A DNA stretch of 64,000 bases from Motilimonas cestriensis (lineage in GTDB: Bacteria > Pseudomonadota > Gammaproteobacteria > Enterobacterales > CBDFNC01), in assembly GCF_021295315.1 (NCBI RefSeq), contig NZ_JAIMJA010000003.1, positions 124,001 through 188,000 of the forward strand, read 5' to 3'. Below the pieces are notes generated by a model. The model saw only the letters and a list, made by a program, of their open reading frames with translations. It was not told the DNA's origin and ran no database searches. Positions 55,580 through 64,000 of this stretch are shown here, piece after piece; position 1 is the first letter of the stretch, and each line of letters starts with the position of its first letter. A program made the position numbers and the translations under genes.

Positions 55580-56698
55580 ATGAATAAGTGGACTAAAACC
55601 GCAGCAGGCGTCGCCGTTTCATTAGCATTACTGGGTTCTTCAGCCCTAGCCAATGCTGCTGACACAATTAAAATTGCCATGGCTGGCCCAGTAACCGGCC
55701 CTGTGGCGCAATACGGTGATATGCAGTTTACCGGTGGTAACGCCGCGATTGAAATGATTAACCAAGCGGGTGGCATTAACGGTAAGCAATTAGAAGCGGT
55801 AATTTATGATGATGCTTGTGATCCAAAGCAAGCGGTAGCGGTAGCCAACAAAATTGTCAATGATGGCGCCAAGTATGTCTTAGGACACCTTTGTTCTAGT
55901 GCGACACAGCCAGCATCGGATATTTATGAAGATGAAGGCATTTTGATCATTACCGCCGCTTCAACCAGTCCTGAAATCACTGGTCGAGGTTATGAACTGG
56001 TTTTCCGCACTATCGGCTTAGACAGTGACCAAGGGCCAACAGCCGCAAAATACATTGCTGAACAAGTGAAACCGAAAAAAGTAGCGGTGATCCATGATAA
56101 ACAGCAATACGGTGAAGGGATCGCTTCGTCGGTAAAAATAGGACTTGAAGCGGCGAATATCCCGGTCGTGGCCTTTGAAGGTATTACTGCCGGCGACAAA
56201 GACTTCTCAGCCATCATCGCGAAACTGAAAAAACTGGACGTTGATTTTGTTTACTACGGTGGCTATCACCCTGAGCTAGGTTTGCTACTGCGTCAATCGA
56301 AAGAAAAAGGCTTAGACGCCATGTTCATGGGCCCTGAGGGGGTCGGTAATAAAGATATCTCATCTATTGCGGGTGAAGCATCTGAAGGTTTGTTAGTTAC
56401 GCTACCGAAAAAGTACGACCTTGATCCGGCTAACAAAGCTGTCGTTGATCATATCGTTGCCAAAGGCGAGGATGCAACAGGCCCGTTTGTGTGGACTGGT
56501 TATGCTGCCATTCAAGCGATGGCGCAAGGCATGAAGGCAGGTAAAGAAGACCCATTTGAGTTAGCTGAATACCTACGTAACAACACTGCCAGCACCGTTA
56601 TGGGCGATTTGCAGTGGGATAGTAAGGGTGACTTAAAAGGTTTTGAATTTGGTGTGTTCTCTTGGCATAAAGATGGCACATCAACGCAAAAGCAATAA
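55580..56698 (+). CDS. livJ: Branched-chain amino acid-binding protein
   Basis: A 372-residue periplasmic protein of the LivJ/LivK family. Signal peptide about 1-26 ending ANA; mature start [20 protein letters not shown], then [17 protein letters not shown] with the disulphide cysteine, and [20 protein letters not shown]. It binds Leu/Ile/Val for the permease encoded downstream. The gap to livH holds two strong hairpins, which would lower expression of the membrane genes. Confidence 0.93.
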   Translation: MNKWTKTAAGVAVSLALLGSSALANAADTIKIAMAGPVTGPVAQYGDMQFTGGNAAIEMINQAGGINGKQLEAVIYDDACDPKQAVAVANKIVNDGAKYVLGHLCSSATQPASDIYEDEGILIITAASTSPEITGRGYELVFRTIGLDSDQGPTAAKYIAEQVKPKKVAVIHDKQQYGEGIASSVKIGLEAANIPVVAFEGITAGDKDFSAIIAKLKKLDVDFVYYGGYHPELGLLLRQSKEKGLDAMFMGPEGVGNKDISSIAGEASEGLLVTLPKKYDLDPANKAVVDHIVAKGEDATGPFVWTGYAAIQAMAQGMKAGKEDPFELAEYLRNNTASTVMGDLQWDSKGDLKGFEFGVFSWHKDGTSTQKQ

Positions 56699-56709
56699 GT
56701 TAAACTCCC

Positions 56710-56759
56710 AGCCGAGCCCCGCTCGGCTTTATCACTAAGCCAGTTAATTCTGGCTTAGT
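56710..56759 (+). terminator. Two tandem hairpins between livJ and livH
   Basis: First stem agccgagc/gctcggct with a 3-nt loop followed by ttatc; second, perfect 10-bp stem actaagccag/ctggcttagt with a 6-nt loop followed by ttgtt. In binding-protein operons such structures reduce readthrough and protect the upstream message. Confidence 0.7.
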
Positions 56760-56778
56760 TTGTTAAGTTGAGGACATT

Positions 56779-57705
56779 ATGTCTGAGCAGTTTTATTACT
56801 TTCTTCAACAGATTCTTAATGGTGTCACCATTGGCAGTACTTATGCACTGATCGCTATTGGCTATACGATGGTGTATGGCATTATCGGTATGATTAACTT
56901 TGCCCACGGCGAAGTGTATATGATAGGCAGCTACGCTGCTTTTTTTGTGCTTGCAGGCCTAGCTATGTTAGGTATCGATAGCTTAGCTTTATTGCTGATC
57001 GCTGCTTTTGCGTTGAGTATCATGATCACCAGTGCTTATGGTTGGAGCATTGAACGGGTTGCTTATCGGCCCTTACGCGGCGGAAACCGTTTGATCCCGC
57101 TTATCTCTGCTATTGGTATGTCAATATTTTTACAAAACTTTGTGCGTTTAGCGCAAGGTTCACGTGACATTGCTATGCCGAGTTTAATCACCGGTGGCTG
57201 GACTATCGGTCCAGCCGATGCCTTTAATGTCACCTTATCTTATATGCAGGTGGTAATCTTTGTCGTGACCTTCATTTCAATGACGGTGCTGACGGCTTTT
57301 ATCTCGAAATCAAAAATGGGCCGTGCTTGTCGCGCGTGTGCTGAAGACATAGGTATGGCCAATCTATTGGGTATCAATACCAATAAAGTCATTTCCATTA
57401 CGTTTGTTATCGGCGCTGCGCTTGCTGCGGTGGCGGGTGTATTACTAAGTATGTATTACGGTGTCATTAATCCTTATCTTGGCTTTATGGCGGGGCTAAA
57501 AGCGTTTACTGCTGCGGTATTGGGTGGTATCGGCAGCATCCCTGGAGCTGTTTTAGGTGGCCTCATTCTAGGGATCACCGAAGCGATTACGGCGGGCTAC
57601 TTTAGCTCTGAATACAAAGATGTGGTGTCTTTTGGTCTGCTGTGTTTTGTATTGTTGTTTATGCCAACCGGCATTCTAGGTAAGCCGGAGGTTGAAAAAG
57701 TATGA
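56779..57705 (+). CDS. livH: Branched-chain amino acid ABC permease LivH
   Basis: A 308-residue inner-membrane permease with about eight helices. Typical start [20 protein letters not shown] and [14 protein letters not shown]; the coupling stretch [19 protein letters not shown] faces the ATPases. Its stop overlaps the livM start by 4 bases. Confidence 0.94.
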   Translation: MSEQFYYFLQQILNGVTIGSTYALIAIGYTMVYGIIGMINFAHGEVYMIGSYAAFFVLAGLAMLGIDSLALLLIAAFALSIMITSAYGWSIERVAYRPLRGGNRLIPLISAIGMSIFLQNFVRLAQGSRDIAMPSLITGGWTIGPADAFNVTLSYMQVVIFVVTFISMTVLTAFISKSKMGRACRACAEDIGMANLLGINTNKVISITFVIGAALAAVAGVLLSMYYGVINPYLGFMAGLKAFTAAVLGGIGSIPGAVLGGLILGITEAITAGYFSSEYKDVVSFGLLCFVLLFMPTGILGKPEVEKV

Positions 57706-58970
57706 GCAAATCCAGTTTTATTGATGCGCTTATCGCTTCGGTGGTAATGCTGATTTTAACCAGTTGGCTGTTAGGGTTACAACTTGATAACCAACCTGAT
57801 GGCCTACGTATTATTTTAAACGATGCGGCGCATACTACTTGGGTGATTGTTGGCGTTGTGCTGGTGTTCTTTACCCAGCTGTTTAAAGCGCCAATTAGCC
57901 GTGTATTTAGCGGTATTAAAAGTAAAGGGCAGGACTCAGGGTTTAAATTACCTGCGCCTGAAGAGAAGCCAACGCTTTATCGCTTTTTAACCATCGCGGC
58001 ATTGGCAGGCTTGTTGATTTGGCCTTTTGTTGCGTCGCGCGGTGCGGTTGATTTAGCCACCTTAACGCTGATTTACGTGATGCTGGGTTTAGGTTTAAAC
58101 GTTGTGGTGGGCTTGGCGGGCTTACTTGATTTAGGTTACGTCGGCTTTTATGCCGTTGGCGCTTATACCTACGGTATATTAAATACTTATTTTGGCGTTG
58201 GCTTTTGGACGGCATTGCCTATTGCCGGATGCTTAGCGGCCTTATTTGGTTTCTTGCTCGGTTTCCCGGTGCTGCGGCTCAGGGGGGATTATCTTGCTAT
58301 TGTCACCTTGGGCTTTGGTGAGATTATTCGCATCATGTTGAATAATATGACCGAAGTCACCGGCGGCCCGAATGGCATTAGCCAGATAGATAAACCAACC
58401 TTGTTTGGCTTGGAGTTTAACCGCCGAGCATCCAGTGATGAGGCAACCTTGTTTCATGATTTTTTTGGCCTAGACTACAGCTCAAATTATAAAGTGATCT
58501 TTGTTTATCTGGCAGCGGTGTTGCTGGTGGTATTAACGGTGTTTGTGATTAACCGTTTATTACGCATGCCCATTGGTCGTGCTTGGGAAGCCTTACGCGA
58601 AGATGAAATAGCCTGTCGTTCACTGGGCTTAAACCCAACCATTATTAAGCTATCAGCCTTTACTATTGGTGCGGCTTTCGCTGGCTTTGCGGGAAGTTTT
58701 TTTGCTGCTCGACAAGGTTTCATTAGCCCGGAATCTTTCACCTTTATTGAATCGGCCATCATTTTAGCCATTGTGGTGTTAGGTGGCATGGGCTCGCAAG
58801 TCGGGGTGATTTTAGCGGCGATCATCATGACTATCTTGCCGGAAATGGCGCGAGAATTTAATGAATACCGCATGCTGATGTTTGGTTTAATGATGGTGTT
58901 TATGATGATTTGGCGTCCACAAGGTTTATTACCCATGACTCGTCCAAAAATGGAGATGCGCAATGGATAA
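57702..58970 (+). CDS. livM: Branched-chain amino acid ABC permease LivM
   Basis: A 422-residue permease, with the N-terminal extension also seen in E. coli LivM (425). Core marks: [57 protein letters not shown] (EAA-type loop). It pairs with LivH; the end overlaps livG by 8 bases. Confidence 0.94.
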   Translation: MSKSSFIDALIASVVMLILTSWLLGLQLDNQPDGLRIILNDAAHTTWVIVGVVLVFFTQLFKAPISRVFSGIKSKGQDSGFKLPAPEEKPTLYRFLTIAALAGLLIWPFVASRGAVDLATLTLIYVMLGLGLNVVVGLAGLLDLGYVGFYAVGAYTYGILNTYFGVGFWTALPIAGCLAALFGFLLGFPVLRLRGDYLAIVTLGFGEIIRIMLNNMTEVTGGPNGISQIDKPTLFGLEFNRRASSDEATLFHDFFGLDYSSNYKVIFVYLAAVLLVVLTVFVINRLLRMPIGRAWEALREDEIACRSLGLNPTIIKLSAFTIGAAFAGFAGSFFAARQGFISPESFTFIESAIILAIVVLGGMGSQVGVILAAIIMTILPEMAREFNEYRMLMFGLMMVFMMIWRPQGLLPMTRPKMEMRNG

Positions 58971-59730
58971 TAAATTATTAGAGGTTTCAGGCCTAACCAT
59001 GCGCTTTGGCGGCTTATTGGCGGTTAATAACGTTGCTTTAGAGGTTAATGACCAAGAAATTATTTCGGTTATTGGCCCCAATGGCGCCGGTAAAACCACG
59101 GTATTTAACTGTTTAACCGGGTTTTACCAGCCCACGGCAGGACAGGTAATTTATCGCGGTGAGCCGGTGCAGCAATTGCCGGGCCATGTTATTTCTCGCA
59201 AAGGCATGGTGCGCACTTTCCAGCATGTGCGCTTGTTTAAAGAAATGACCGTGGTAGAAAACCTATTGGTAGCGCAGCATCGTCATTTAAACACAAGTTT
59301 TTTAGCGGGTTTGTTTAAAACCAAAAGCTTTAAAAAAGCGGAAGCAGAGGGGATTGAGCGCGCCGCTAATTGGTTGGATCGCATTGGTTTAGCCGAATTT
59401 GCTAATCGCCAAGCAGGTAACCTCGCTTATGGTCAGCAGCGCCGCTTAGAAATTGCCCGCTGCATGATGACGCAGCCTAGCCTTCTGATGTTAGATGAGC
59501 CAGCAGCTGGGTTAAACCCAGCTGAAACAGACGAGTTAGATGAGCTGATTGTAGAATTGCGCGATCAACATAAGATCTCGATATTATTAATTGAGCATGA
59601 CATGAAGTTAGTGATGGGAATTTCTGACCGTATTTATGTGGTGAACCAAGGTTGTCCACTTGCCAATGGGACGCCGAAAGAAATTCAATCCAACCCTGAT
59701 GTGATCAAAGCTTATCTAGGGGAGTTTTAA
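58963..59730 (+). CDS. livG: Branched-chain amino acid ABC ATPase LivG
   Basis: A 255-residue ATPase. Walker [10 protein letters not shown], signature-type [14 protein letters not shown], Walker [14 protein letters not shown] and switch His in LLIEHDM. The [20 protein letters not shown] segment is typical for LivG. Confidence 0.95.
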   Translation: MDNKLLEVSGLTMRFGGLLAVNNVALEVNDQEIISVIGPNGAGKTTVFNCLTGFYQPTAGQVIYRGEPVQQLPGHVISRKGMVRTFQHVRLFKEMTVVENLLVAQHRHLNTSFLAGLFKTKSFKKAEAEGIERAANWLDRIGLAEFANRQAGNLAYGQQRRLEIARCMMTQPSLLMLDEPAAGLNPAETDELDELIVELRDQHKISILLIEHDMKLVMGISDRIYVVNQGCPLANGTPKEIQSNPDVIKAYLGEF

Positions 59731-60434
59731 TGTTAGAGCTTAAAAATGTATCGGCCCATTATGGTCAGATCCAAGCCCTGCATGATGTGAATATCAGTGT
59801 AGGAGCGGGTGAAATTGTTAGTTTAATCGGTGCTAATGGAGCAGGTAAAACCACGCTATTGATGACGATCTGCGGCGATCCGAAAGCCAGCAATGGTGAG
59901 ATCCTATTTGAAGGCGAGCCTATTCATCAGCAATCGACGTCGCAAATCATGCGCAAAGATATTGCTATTGTGCCGGAAGGGCGGCGTATTTTTGCTCGCT
60001 TAACAGTAGAAGAAAATCTGCATATGGGCGGCTTTTTTCTTGATGATAAAGCGGAATTTGCGCGTTTGGAGCAAGAGGTATACGAGCTGTTTCCACGTTT
60101 GTTAGAGCGTAAGCATCAACGTGCTGGCACTATGTCGGGCGGTGAGCAACAAATGCTGGCGATGGGGCGGGCGTTAATGAGTAAGCCTAGGCTGTTGTTT
60201 TTAGACGAGCCCTCGTTGGGCTTAGCCCCCATTATTATTCAGCAAATTTTCGATATTATTGAAAAATTGCGCGATAAAGGCATTACGGTATTTTTGGTTG
60301 AGCAAAATGCTAACCAAGCATTGCGTTTGTCTGATCGCGGCTATGTAATTGAAAACGGTCGCATTGTACTAGAAGATACTGGCGCCAACCTACTCACCAA
60401 CGAGGAAGTGCGCAAAGCATACCTTGGTGGTTAA
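59730..60434 (+). CDS. livF: Branched-chain amino acid ABC ATPase LivF
   Basis: A 234-residue ATPase. Walker A GANGAGKTT, signature MSGGEQQMLAMGRALM, Walker B LLFLDEPSLGLAP and FLVEQNANQAL (Gln-Asn in place of the switch region, as usual in LivF). It starts on the last base of the livG stop. Confidence 0.95.
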   Translation: MLELKNVSAHYGQIQALHDVNISVGAGEIVSLIGANGAGKTTLLMTICGDPKASNGEILFEGEPIHQQSTSQIMRKDIAIVPEGRRIFARLTVEENLHMGGFFLDDKAEFARLEQEVYELFPRLLERKHQRAGTMSGGEQQMLAMGRALMSKPRLLFLDEPSLGLAPIIIQQIFDIIEKLRDKGITVFLVEQNANQALRLSDRGYVIENGRIVLEDTGANLLTNEEVRKAYLGG

Positions 60435-60456
60435 TTTATATCCACTAAGAACAATC

Positions 60457-60489
60457 AATAGCCGTAGTAAACGATTTTCTACGGCTATT
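60457..60489 (+). terminator. Hairpin behind livF
   Basis: aatagccgtag and ctacggctatt form a perfect 11-bp stem with an 11-nt loop. There is no T tract after it, so it may act as a mRNA 3' end rather than an intrinsic terminator. Confidence 0.5.
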
Positions 60490-60507
60490 AACTCCATACC
60501 TTCAGCC

Positions 60508-60617
60508 CATGGAAACAGTGTGTTTTTTCGCAAAATCGCCGCAAGTACATCCGTGTAGGCTTGGCTTTTTCGTCCCTGAAAAAGACATTTTGCTAGCAAA
60601 CACACCATTTCAGCATG
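60508..60617. repeat. 110-bp palindromic element
   Basis: The ends catggaaacagtgtgttt and aaacacaccatttcagcatg are imperfect inverted copies; the interior continues the symmetry (gcaaaat against attttgc). No coding potential. It resembles the non-autonomous palindromic repeats scattered in marine gammaproteobacterial genomes. Confidence 0.55.
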
Positions 60618-60658
60618 GTCGCAATTCAGTAAACCGACTCGACTAATTACCAGCGGTA

Positions 60659-60924
60659 TATACCCAATTAACCTGGAGATGCTTGATTTCAGCAAGAGTT
60701 TACAGGCGTTTAGGCAAGGCATTGATTGCAGGTAATGGCTTTCCCCTTATCAAAATCAATCACGCGGCATAAACGCCTGTAAAACTTGCCCCTTGGGAGC
60801 GCCACCGTGTATCCACTACGTTGTTACGCTAATTTAAAAGGTGCCTACATTCCTGCATTAGCGCGCCTAGTATTGGAAACACGGTGGCGCTCTGAAACAT
60901 GCATCTTCAAGTTGATTGGGTATA
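60659..60924. mobile_element. MITE-like element with TATACCCAA ends
   Basis: A 266-bp element with 24-bp inverted ends (tatacccaattaacctggag... and the complement of tatacccaatcaacttgaag...). Internal nested inverted repeats: ttacaggcgttta with taaacgcctgtaa, and gcgccaccgtgt with acacggtggcgc. No transposase. Its right end carries the last codons of the GH20 gene. Confidence 0.75.
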
Positions 60925-62664
60925 AAGGCCGTGCAAGTATTCCAATCGGCCAACGCTATCTGCTAAACCGCCTGCGCGATTGGTTGCCAGCCATAAGGCT
61001 TTATATTGGGGTAATAACGGCGCTAAGTCCGCTGCTAATAACTGTTTACTGGCCGAATCAAATTCTTCAATGGCACGGGTGTTTTGCTGCAACATTTGCT
61101 TACCGAGCAATACGCCATGATGCAGTAATTTAGCGGTGAAAATAAGCTGCTCACGAATAGCCGTGGTCGCGCCCTGAGATAGCTCCTCTAAGCAAGGCGT
61201 TATCTGATCTTGAGCTCGGTCGAAACCTGCATCGGTTAAATTTTCTGAGCGGCGCAGGTGACGGCGAAATTTTTGATCAAACAATAGCGGGCCAAGAAAG
61301 CACGCATTAGGTGTATCAATGCCCAAATCTAAATAGATATCTTGCAAGCGCAGCGCCCAGAATGCGGCTTGTTCGTCACCTTGGCAAACAAAATGATTGA
61401 GCCAGAATGTTATATCGGCTTGCTCATTTTGCTCTATATTCCAAGCCAAACCCGCGCCGTATATGTAGCCAGCATAGGGGAAAATATCTTGCTGGGCATG
61501 GCCCATATCGCCCCATTCTGATATTTGATAACCCGTTGCGCCAAATCGTAAGCCAGATTTTGCCGCGCGTAGCATATGAGTTTTGGCATTTTGCCAGCGG
61601 CCGGAAACAGAGGCAAAGCAACAAGTTGAAACCACAACGTGGAAAGGTAATCCGGTTTTAGCGAGCTGTTGATGCTCCTCATCATAAGGATGATCAGCCT
61701 CATAGCCCCAGTTAAGTAAGGTCAAGTTGCTCGGTAATTGCGCCAAAATATCGGGATATTGAAACAGCATGTCACTGAAGATTTGCGTGTGTAGCCCTTT
61801 GGCTCTGGTCAACTTGAGGATCTTATTAAGATAGTCAACGTACACTTGCCCTTTACTGGTCGCCTCACAGGCGGCTTTACTGGCACTGACGCCTAAGTCC
61901 ATGGTTTCATCAAAGTTAATATTGATGGTTTGACTGGTAAAGTTCGGCACCAGTTCATCAATTAGGCCGCTAACAAAGTTAACCGACTCATCACTAACGG
62001 GATTAAGGCCAAAAGAAAAAGGACGAAAATCACCGCGTTGATCATAAAAGCCAGTGGTTTGCTCGGCTAAATGTTTATATTCAGGGTGGGCGAGCCAGCG
62101 CTCCATATGACCAAAGGTGGCGACATTAATGATTAACTCTATGCCTTTGCTTTGACAGTACTGGTCTACTTGCTGGATTTCATCCGCTGTCATGGGGGAT
62201 TTGTCTGCCCACACGGTTTGATGTTGCGACCAAGCGAAAGTGTGTTCGGTATACAGTTGCAGCTGATTGATGCGTAATTCAGACCAGAGATCAATCAGTG
62301 AAAATAAATGCGTTAACGACGGGATTTTATCGCGGCTAATATCTAACAAAATACCGCGCTCAGGGTAGTCTGGCGCATCAATAATCTGACCGCAAGGTAA
62401 GTCGCTATCATGTTGGCAAAGCTGCTTTAAGACATAGAGCGCATAGAGCCGCCCTTGAGTACAGCCATAACGCACTTTTACTTGGGTAGGTGAAATAGAA
62501 ATTTCAAACTGTTGTGGCGATAGGGCGACATTTAATGTTTCCTCTACCCAACTCGGGAATAAACTGCTGCAGTTGAGCGCTTGCTCAGGCCATTGGCTAG
62601 GTAGCGCAAATACCCCTGCCTGAGGTTGCCAATATTTAGGTTGTGGAAAAACAGCTAACGACAT
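60907..62664 (-). CDS. GH20 beta-N-acetylhexosaminidase-like protein
   Basis: A 585-residue glycoside hydrolase, family 20 barrel: RGILLDISRDKIPSL, NQLQLYTEHTFAW, and the catalytic Asp252-Glu253 pair in INFDETMDLG. No signal peptide, so it probably acts on imported chito-oligosaccharide or glycan fragments in the cytoplasm, consistent with the chitinase in the same window. The last residues (YTQST and stop) are coded by a MITE end, so the original C-terminus may have been longer or different. Confidence 0.85.
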   Translation of the reverse strand: MSLAVFPQPKYWQPQAGVFALPSQWPEQALNCSSLFPSWVEETLNVALSPQQFEISISPTQVKVRYGCTQGRLYALYVLKQLCQHDSDLPCGQIIDAPDYPERGILLDISRDKIPSLTHLFSLIDLWSELRINQLQLYTEHTFAWSQHQTVWADKSPMTADEIQQVDQYCQSKGIELIINVATFGHMERWLAHPEYKHLAEQTTGFYDQRGDFRPFSFGLNPVSDESVNFVSGLIDELVPNFTSQTININFDETMDLGVSASKAACEATSKGQVYVDYLNKILKLTRAKGLHTQIFSDMLFQYPDILAQLPSNLTLLNWGYEADHPYDEEHQQLAKTGLPFHVVVSTCCFASVSGRWQNAKTHMLRAAKSGLRFGATGYQISEWGDMGHAQQDIFPYAGYIYGAGLAWNIEQNEQADITFWLNHFVCQGDEQAAFWALRLQDIYLDLGIDTPNACFLGPLLFDQKFRRHLRRSENLTDAGFDRAQDQITPCLEELSQGATTAIREQLIFTAKLLHHGVLLGKQMLQQNTRAIEEFDSASKQLLAADLAPLLPQYKALWLATNRAGGLADSVGRLEYLHGLYTQST

Positions 62665-63141
62665 GCCTACCTCTATTCTTTTAGGATTTATCTGGTGTTG
62701 AGCATACCTAATTATGTTTTAAACTATCAAGTTAATGTTATTAAGTTTGATAGTTTAAAACATTAATGCTGTCGGATTAGTTGACAGGTACCAAACAAGG
62801 TTAATAAAAGGTTGTTTTTTGACCACTGTATTAACCTAAATATGCATTGAAAGCAGCTGGAGTATTTATCTTTGCTTCGTTAGCCCTTAATAAATCAGGT
62901 GATTATACTGGGTGATAGTGTTAATTGATATTTGTGTTTTCTTTGTTAAGTATTTGTAAAATAAGTGACTTCTTTTACTTTTTGATAAGATGGTGCTAGT
63001 CTGGATTTGTTCTACCTGAACAAATAATGAGCACAACATGATACGGCACTCGTCAGTATGTTCCCGTTAGAGGCACAACTGAATCAATATTGATAATACG
63101 CAATACAACTGGGTTAGCTTAGGTTTACAACATTTGTTGAC
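62665..63141. other. Intergenic region with a 17-bp inverted repeat
   Basis: About 480 AT-rich bases without a gene. The notable structure is the inverted repeat at 62714-62763, listed separately. A TTGACA-like box was not identified with confidence. Confidence 0.5.
62714..62763. promoter_or_regulatory. Perfect 17-bp inverted repeat ahead of the GH20 gene
   Basis: atgttttaaactatcaa at 62714-62730 and its exact complement at 62747-62763, with a 16-base spacer. It sits 50 bases ahead of the GH20 start. The two halves are far enough apart to be two regulator sites, or one hairpin. Confidence 0.55.
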
Positions 63142-63180
63142 AACGATTGTTCATAACGATTGTTCATAACAATTGTTTAC
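63142..63180. repeat. Three tandem 13-bp direct repeats
   Basis: aacgattgttcat twice in a row and then the variant aacaattgtttac. They end about 60 bases ahead of the small gene at 63239, a typical place for an activator or repressor array. Confidence 0.7.
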
Positions 63181-63238
63181 GATCTAATTATTTTGGTTGT
63201 TAGTCGTGCCATGTATCAACAAGCAAAGGGAAATAATG

Positions 63239-63523
63239 ATGGCTAAAAGTTATTTTAGAAGCTCGGGCGCCTCGGCATCCGTCGGTGGATATAGCGCGCC
63301 TAGTTTATCGGGCACAGGAAAGCCACAAGACATTGCAGCATTAAACACGCCGCCAAGCGGTTCATTTATGAAAACGAAAGTCGGGCTAACTCATTCTATT
63401 GTTGGCATTAATAATGGCAGTGTCGTTAAGCGTCACAAGCCACAATTTGATATTGAACCCGCCCCCGCAGGTAGCTTTTTAAAGCCTTACAAAAAGTATT
63501 GTAAAGAGCCTGAGTCTATTTAG
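63239..63523 (+). CDS. Small hypothetical protein with PxGSF repeats
   Basis: A 94-residue protein starting MAKSYFRSSG; AAAGGGA lies 7 bases ahead of this ATG (an adjacent ATG three bases earlier is possible). Ser/Gly-rich N-terminus, then two related segments, PPSGSFMKTKVG near 40 and PAGSFLKPYKKY near 78. Basic, no membrane segment, no recognised family. Its end overlaps the convergent LysE-type gene by 4 bases. Confidence 0.55.
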   Translation: MAKSYFRSSGASASVGGYSAPSLSGTGKPQDIAALNTPPSGSFMKTKVGLTHSIVGINNGSVVKRHKPQFDIEPAPAGSFLKPYKKYCKEPESI

Positions 63524-64000
63524 CTTGCTTGAAGTAATAGCAAGCCTGAATCAACGACCATGTAAGCAGCAAATAAGGTCAGTACTAAAGCCGTGCTGAC
63601 CGTTATTAGCTTTTGCTGTTGCTCTAAATACCGCACAACCTTTGGTTGGCCAATAACACAAGCAATCAGCAAATACCAAAGAAAGTCGACGCCGGCGACA
63701 GTAGCAAAAATAATAATCTGACTAGTCAGGCCGTTCTCGGCACTGACAAATTGGCTAAATAAGGCAATAAAAAATAGCGCTATTTTAGGGCTTAACAAAG
63801 CCATCATAAAGCCGTCTGACCAAGGTGACGGGCTTGGTTGTTGTACTATTCCCGCTTCAATCTTAGTGGTCTGTTTCACGCTGCACCATGTTTTCCAGCC
63901 TAGATAAAGCAAAAATAAGCCACCGGCTAGTTTGACTAAGTTAAATAAATTAGGGGTGTTGATCATCAGCAAGGCGACTCCTGAGATGCTCAGCAGTGCC
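63520..64000 (-). CDS. LysE/RhtB family amino acid exporter, truncated by the window
   Basis: The visible 160 residues of a membrane exporter. Helix-rich, with LFLLYLGWKTW and FMMALLSPKIALFFIALFSQF, the conserved P-K-A-x-x-F motif of LysE-family translocators. The frame stays open to the right edge (ALLSISGVALL...), so the N-terminal 40 or so residues are outside the window. Substrate unknown. Confidence 0.85.
   Translation of the reverse strand, partial: ALLSISGVALLMINTPNLFNLVKLAGGLFLLYLGWKTWCSVKQTTKIEAGIVQQPSPSPWSDGFMMALLSPKIALFFIALFSQFVSAENGLTSQIIIFATVAGVDFLWYLLIACVIGQPKVVRYLEQQQKLITVSTALVLTLFAAYMVVDSGLLLLQAS

Noticed and set aside
60786-61133. A 115-residue plus-strand frame
   Set aside because: It runs through the MITE-like element and antisense to the GH20 gene; composition reflects the repeats.

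Overview
The window looks like a chromosomal segment of a marine gammaproteobacterium, most likely in the Alteromonadales (Shewanella/Agarivorans-like). The basis is the conserved gene neighbourhood yicC, rph, pyrE, slmA, dut, coaBC, radC, rpmB, rpmG, mutM, coaD, waaA, together with chitin and LPS genes and a second chemosensory cluster. The genus is not certain. No rRNA, tRNA, CRISPR array, complete insertion sequence or prophage was seen.

Layout. 1-700: 3' part of a cytosine/purine (NCS1) permease gene broken by a 5-base tandem duplication. 1048-5931: a polar amino acid ABC operon (two permeases, ATPase, an Ntn-hydrolase of the glycosylasparaginase family, a binding protein) facing a convergent LacI-type regulator gene, with a perfect 22-bp LacI-type palindrome just ahead of the first gene. 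6436-9714: a SEC-C protein and a two-gene XRE regulator / nuclease-helicase cassette that resembles a defence or DNA-processing module. 9955-24391: the conserved housekeeping block, interrupted by a VWA lipoprotein, a GH18 chitinase, a putative Fur-controlled lipoprotein and MscS. 25500-34076: a complete chemosensory operon (cheY, STAS, cheA, cheW, mcp, cheW, cheR, cheD, cheB). Its CheA carries two copies of a 24-residue motif resembling the c-di-GMP-binding MshEN motif. 34157-36133: a membrane protein gene, mutM and coaD, with a decayed duplicate of the mutM tail between mutM and coaD.

36270-55175: cell-envelope genes. These are a nucleotide-sugar dehydrogenase, a heptosyltransferase, Kdo kinase, Kdo transferase, several glycosyltransferases, two WavE-family paralogues flanking a nucleotidyltransferase, a fused nucleotidyltransferase-kinase, a HAD phosphatase, an O-antigen ligase, a late lipid A acyltransferase and HldD. 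Together they build and decorate lipid A, inner core and outer core. 55580-60434: a liv-type branched-chain amino acid ABC operon with two tandem hairpins after the binding-protein gene. 60907-62664: a cytoplasmic GH20 hexosaminidase. 63239-64000: a small unknown protein behind three 13-bp direct repeats, then a truncated LysE-family exporter.

Several short dispersed repeats lie between the envelope genes. They include GTAG-headed REP hairpins and MITE-like elements with TATACCCAA ends, and two of them supply the final codons of neighbouring genes (waaA and the GH20 gene). The most interesting candidates are the XRE/nuclease-helicase cassette, the LacI-controlled glycosylasparaginase/transport operon, the MshEN-like CheA, and the outer-core module with the nucleotidyltransferase-kinase fusion.
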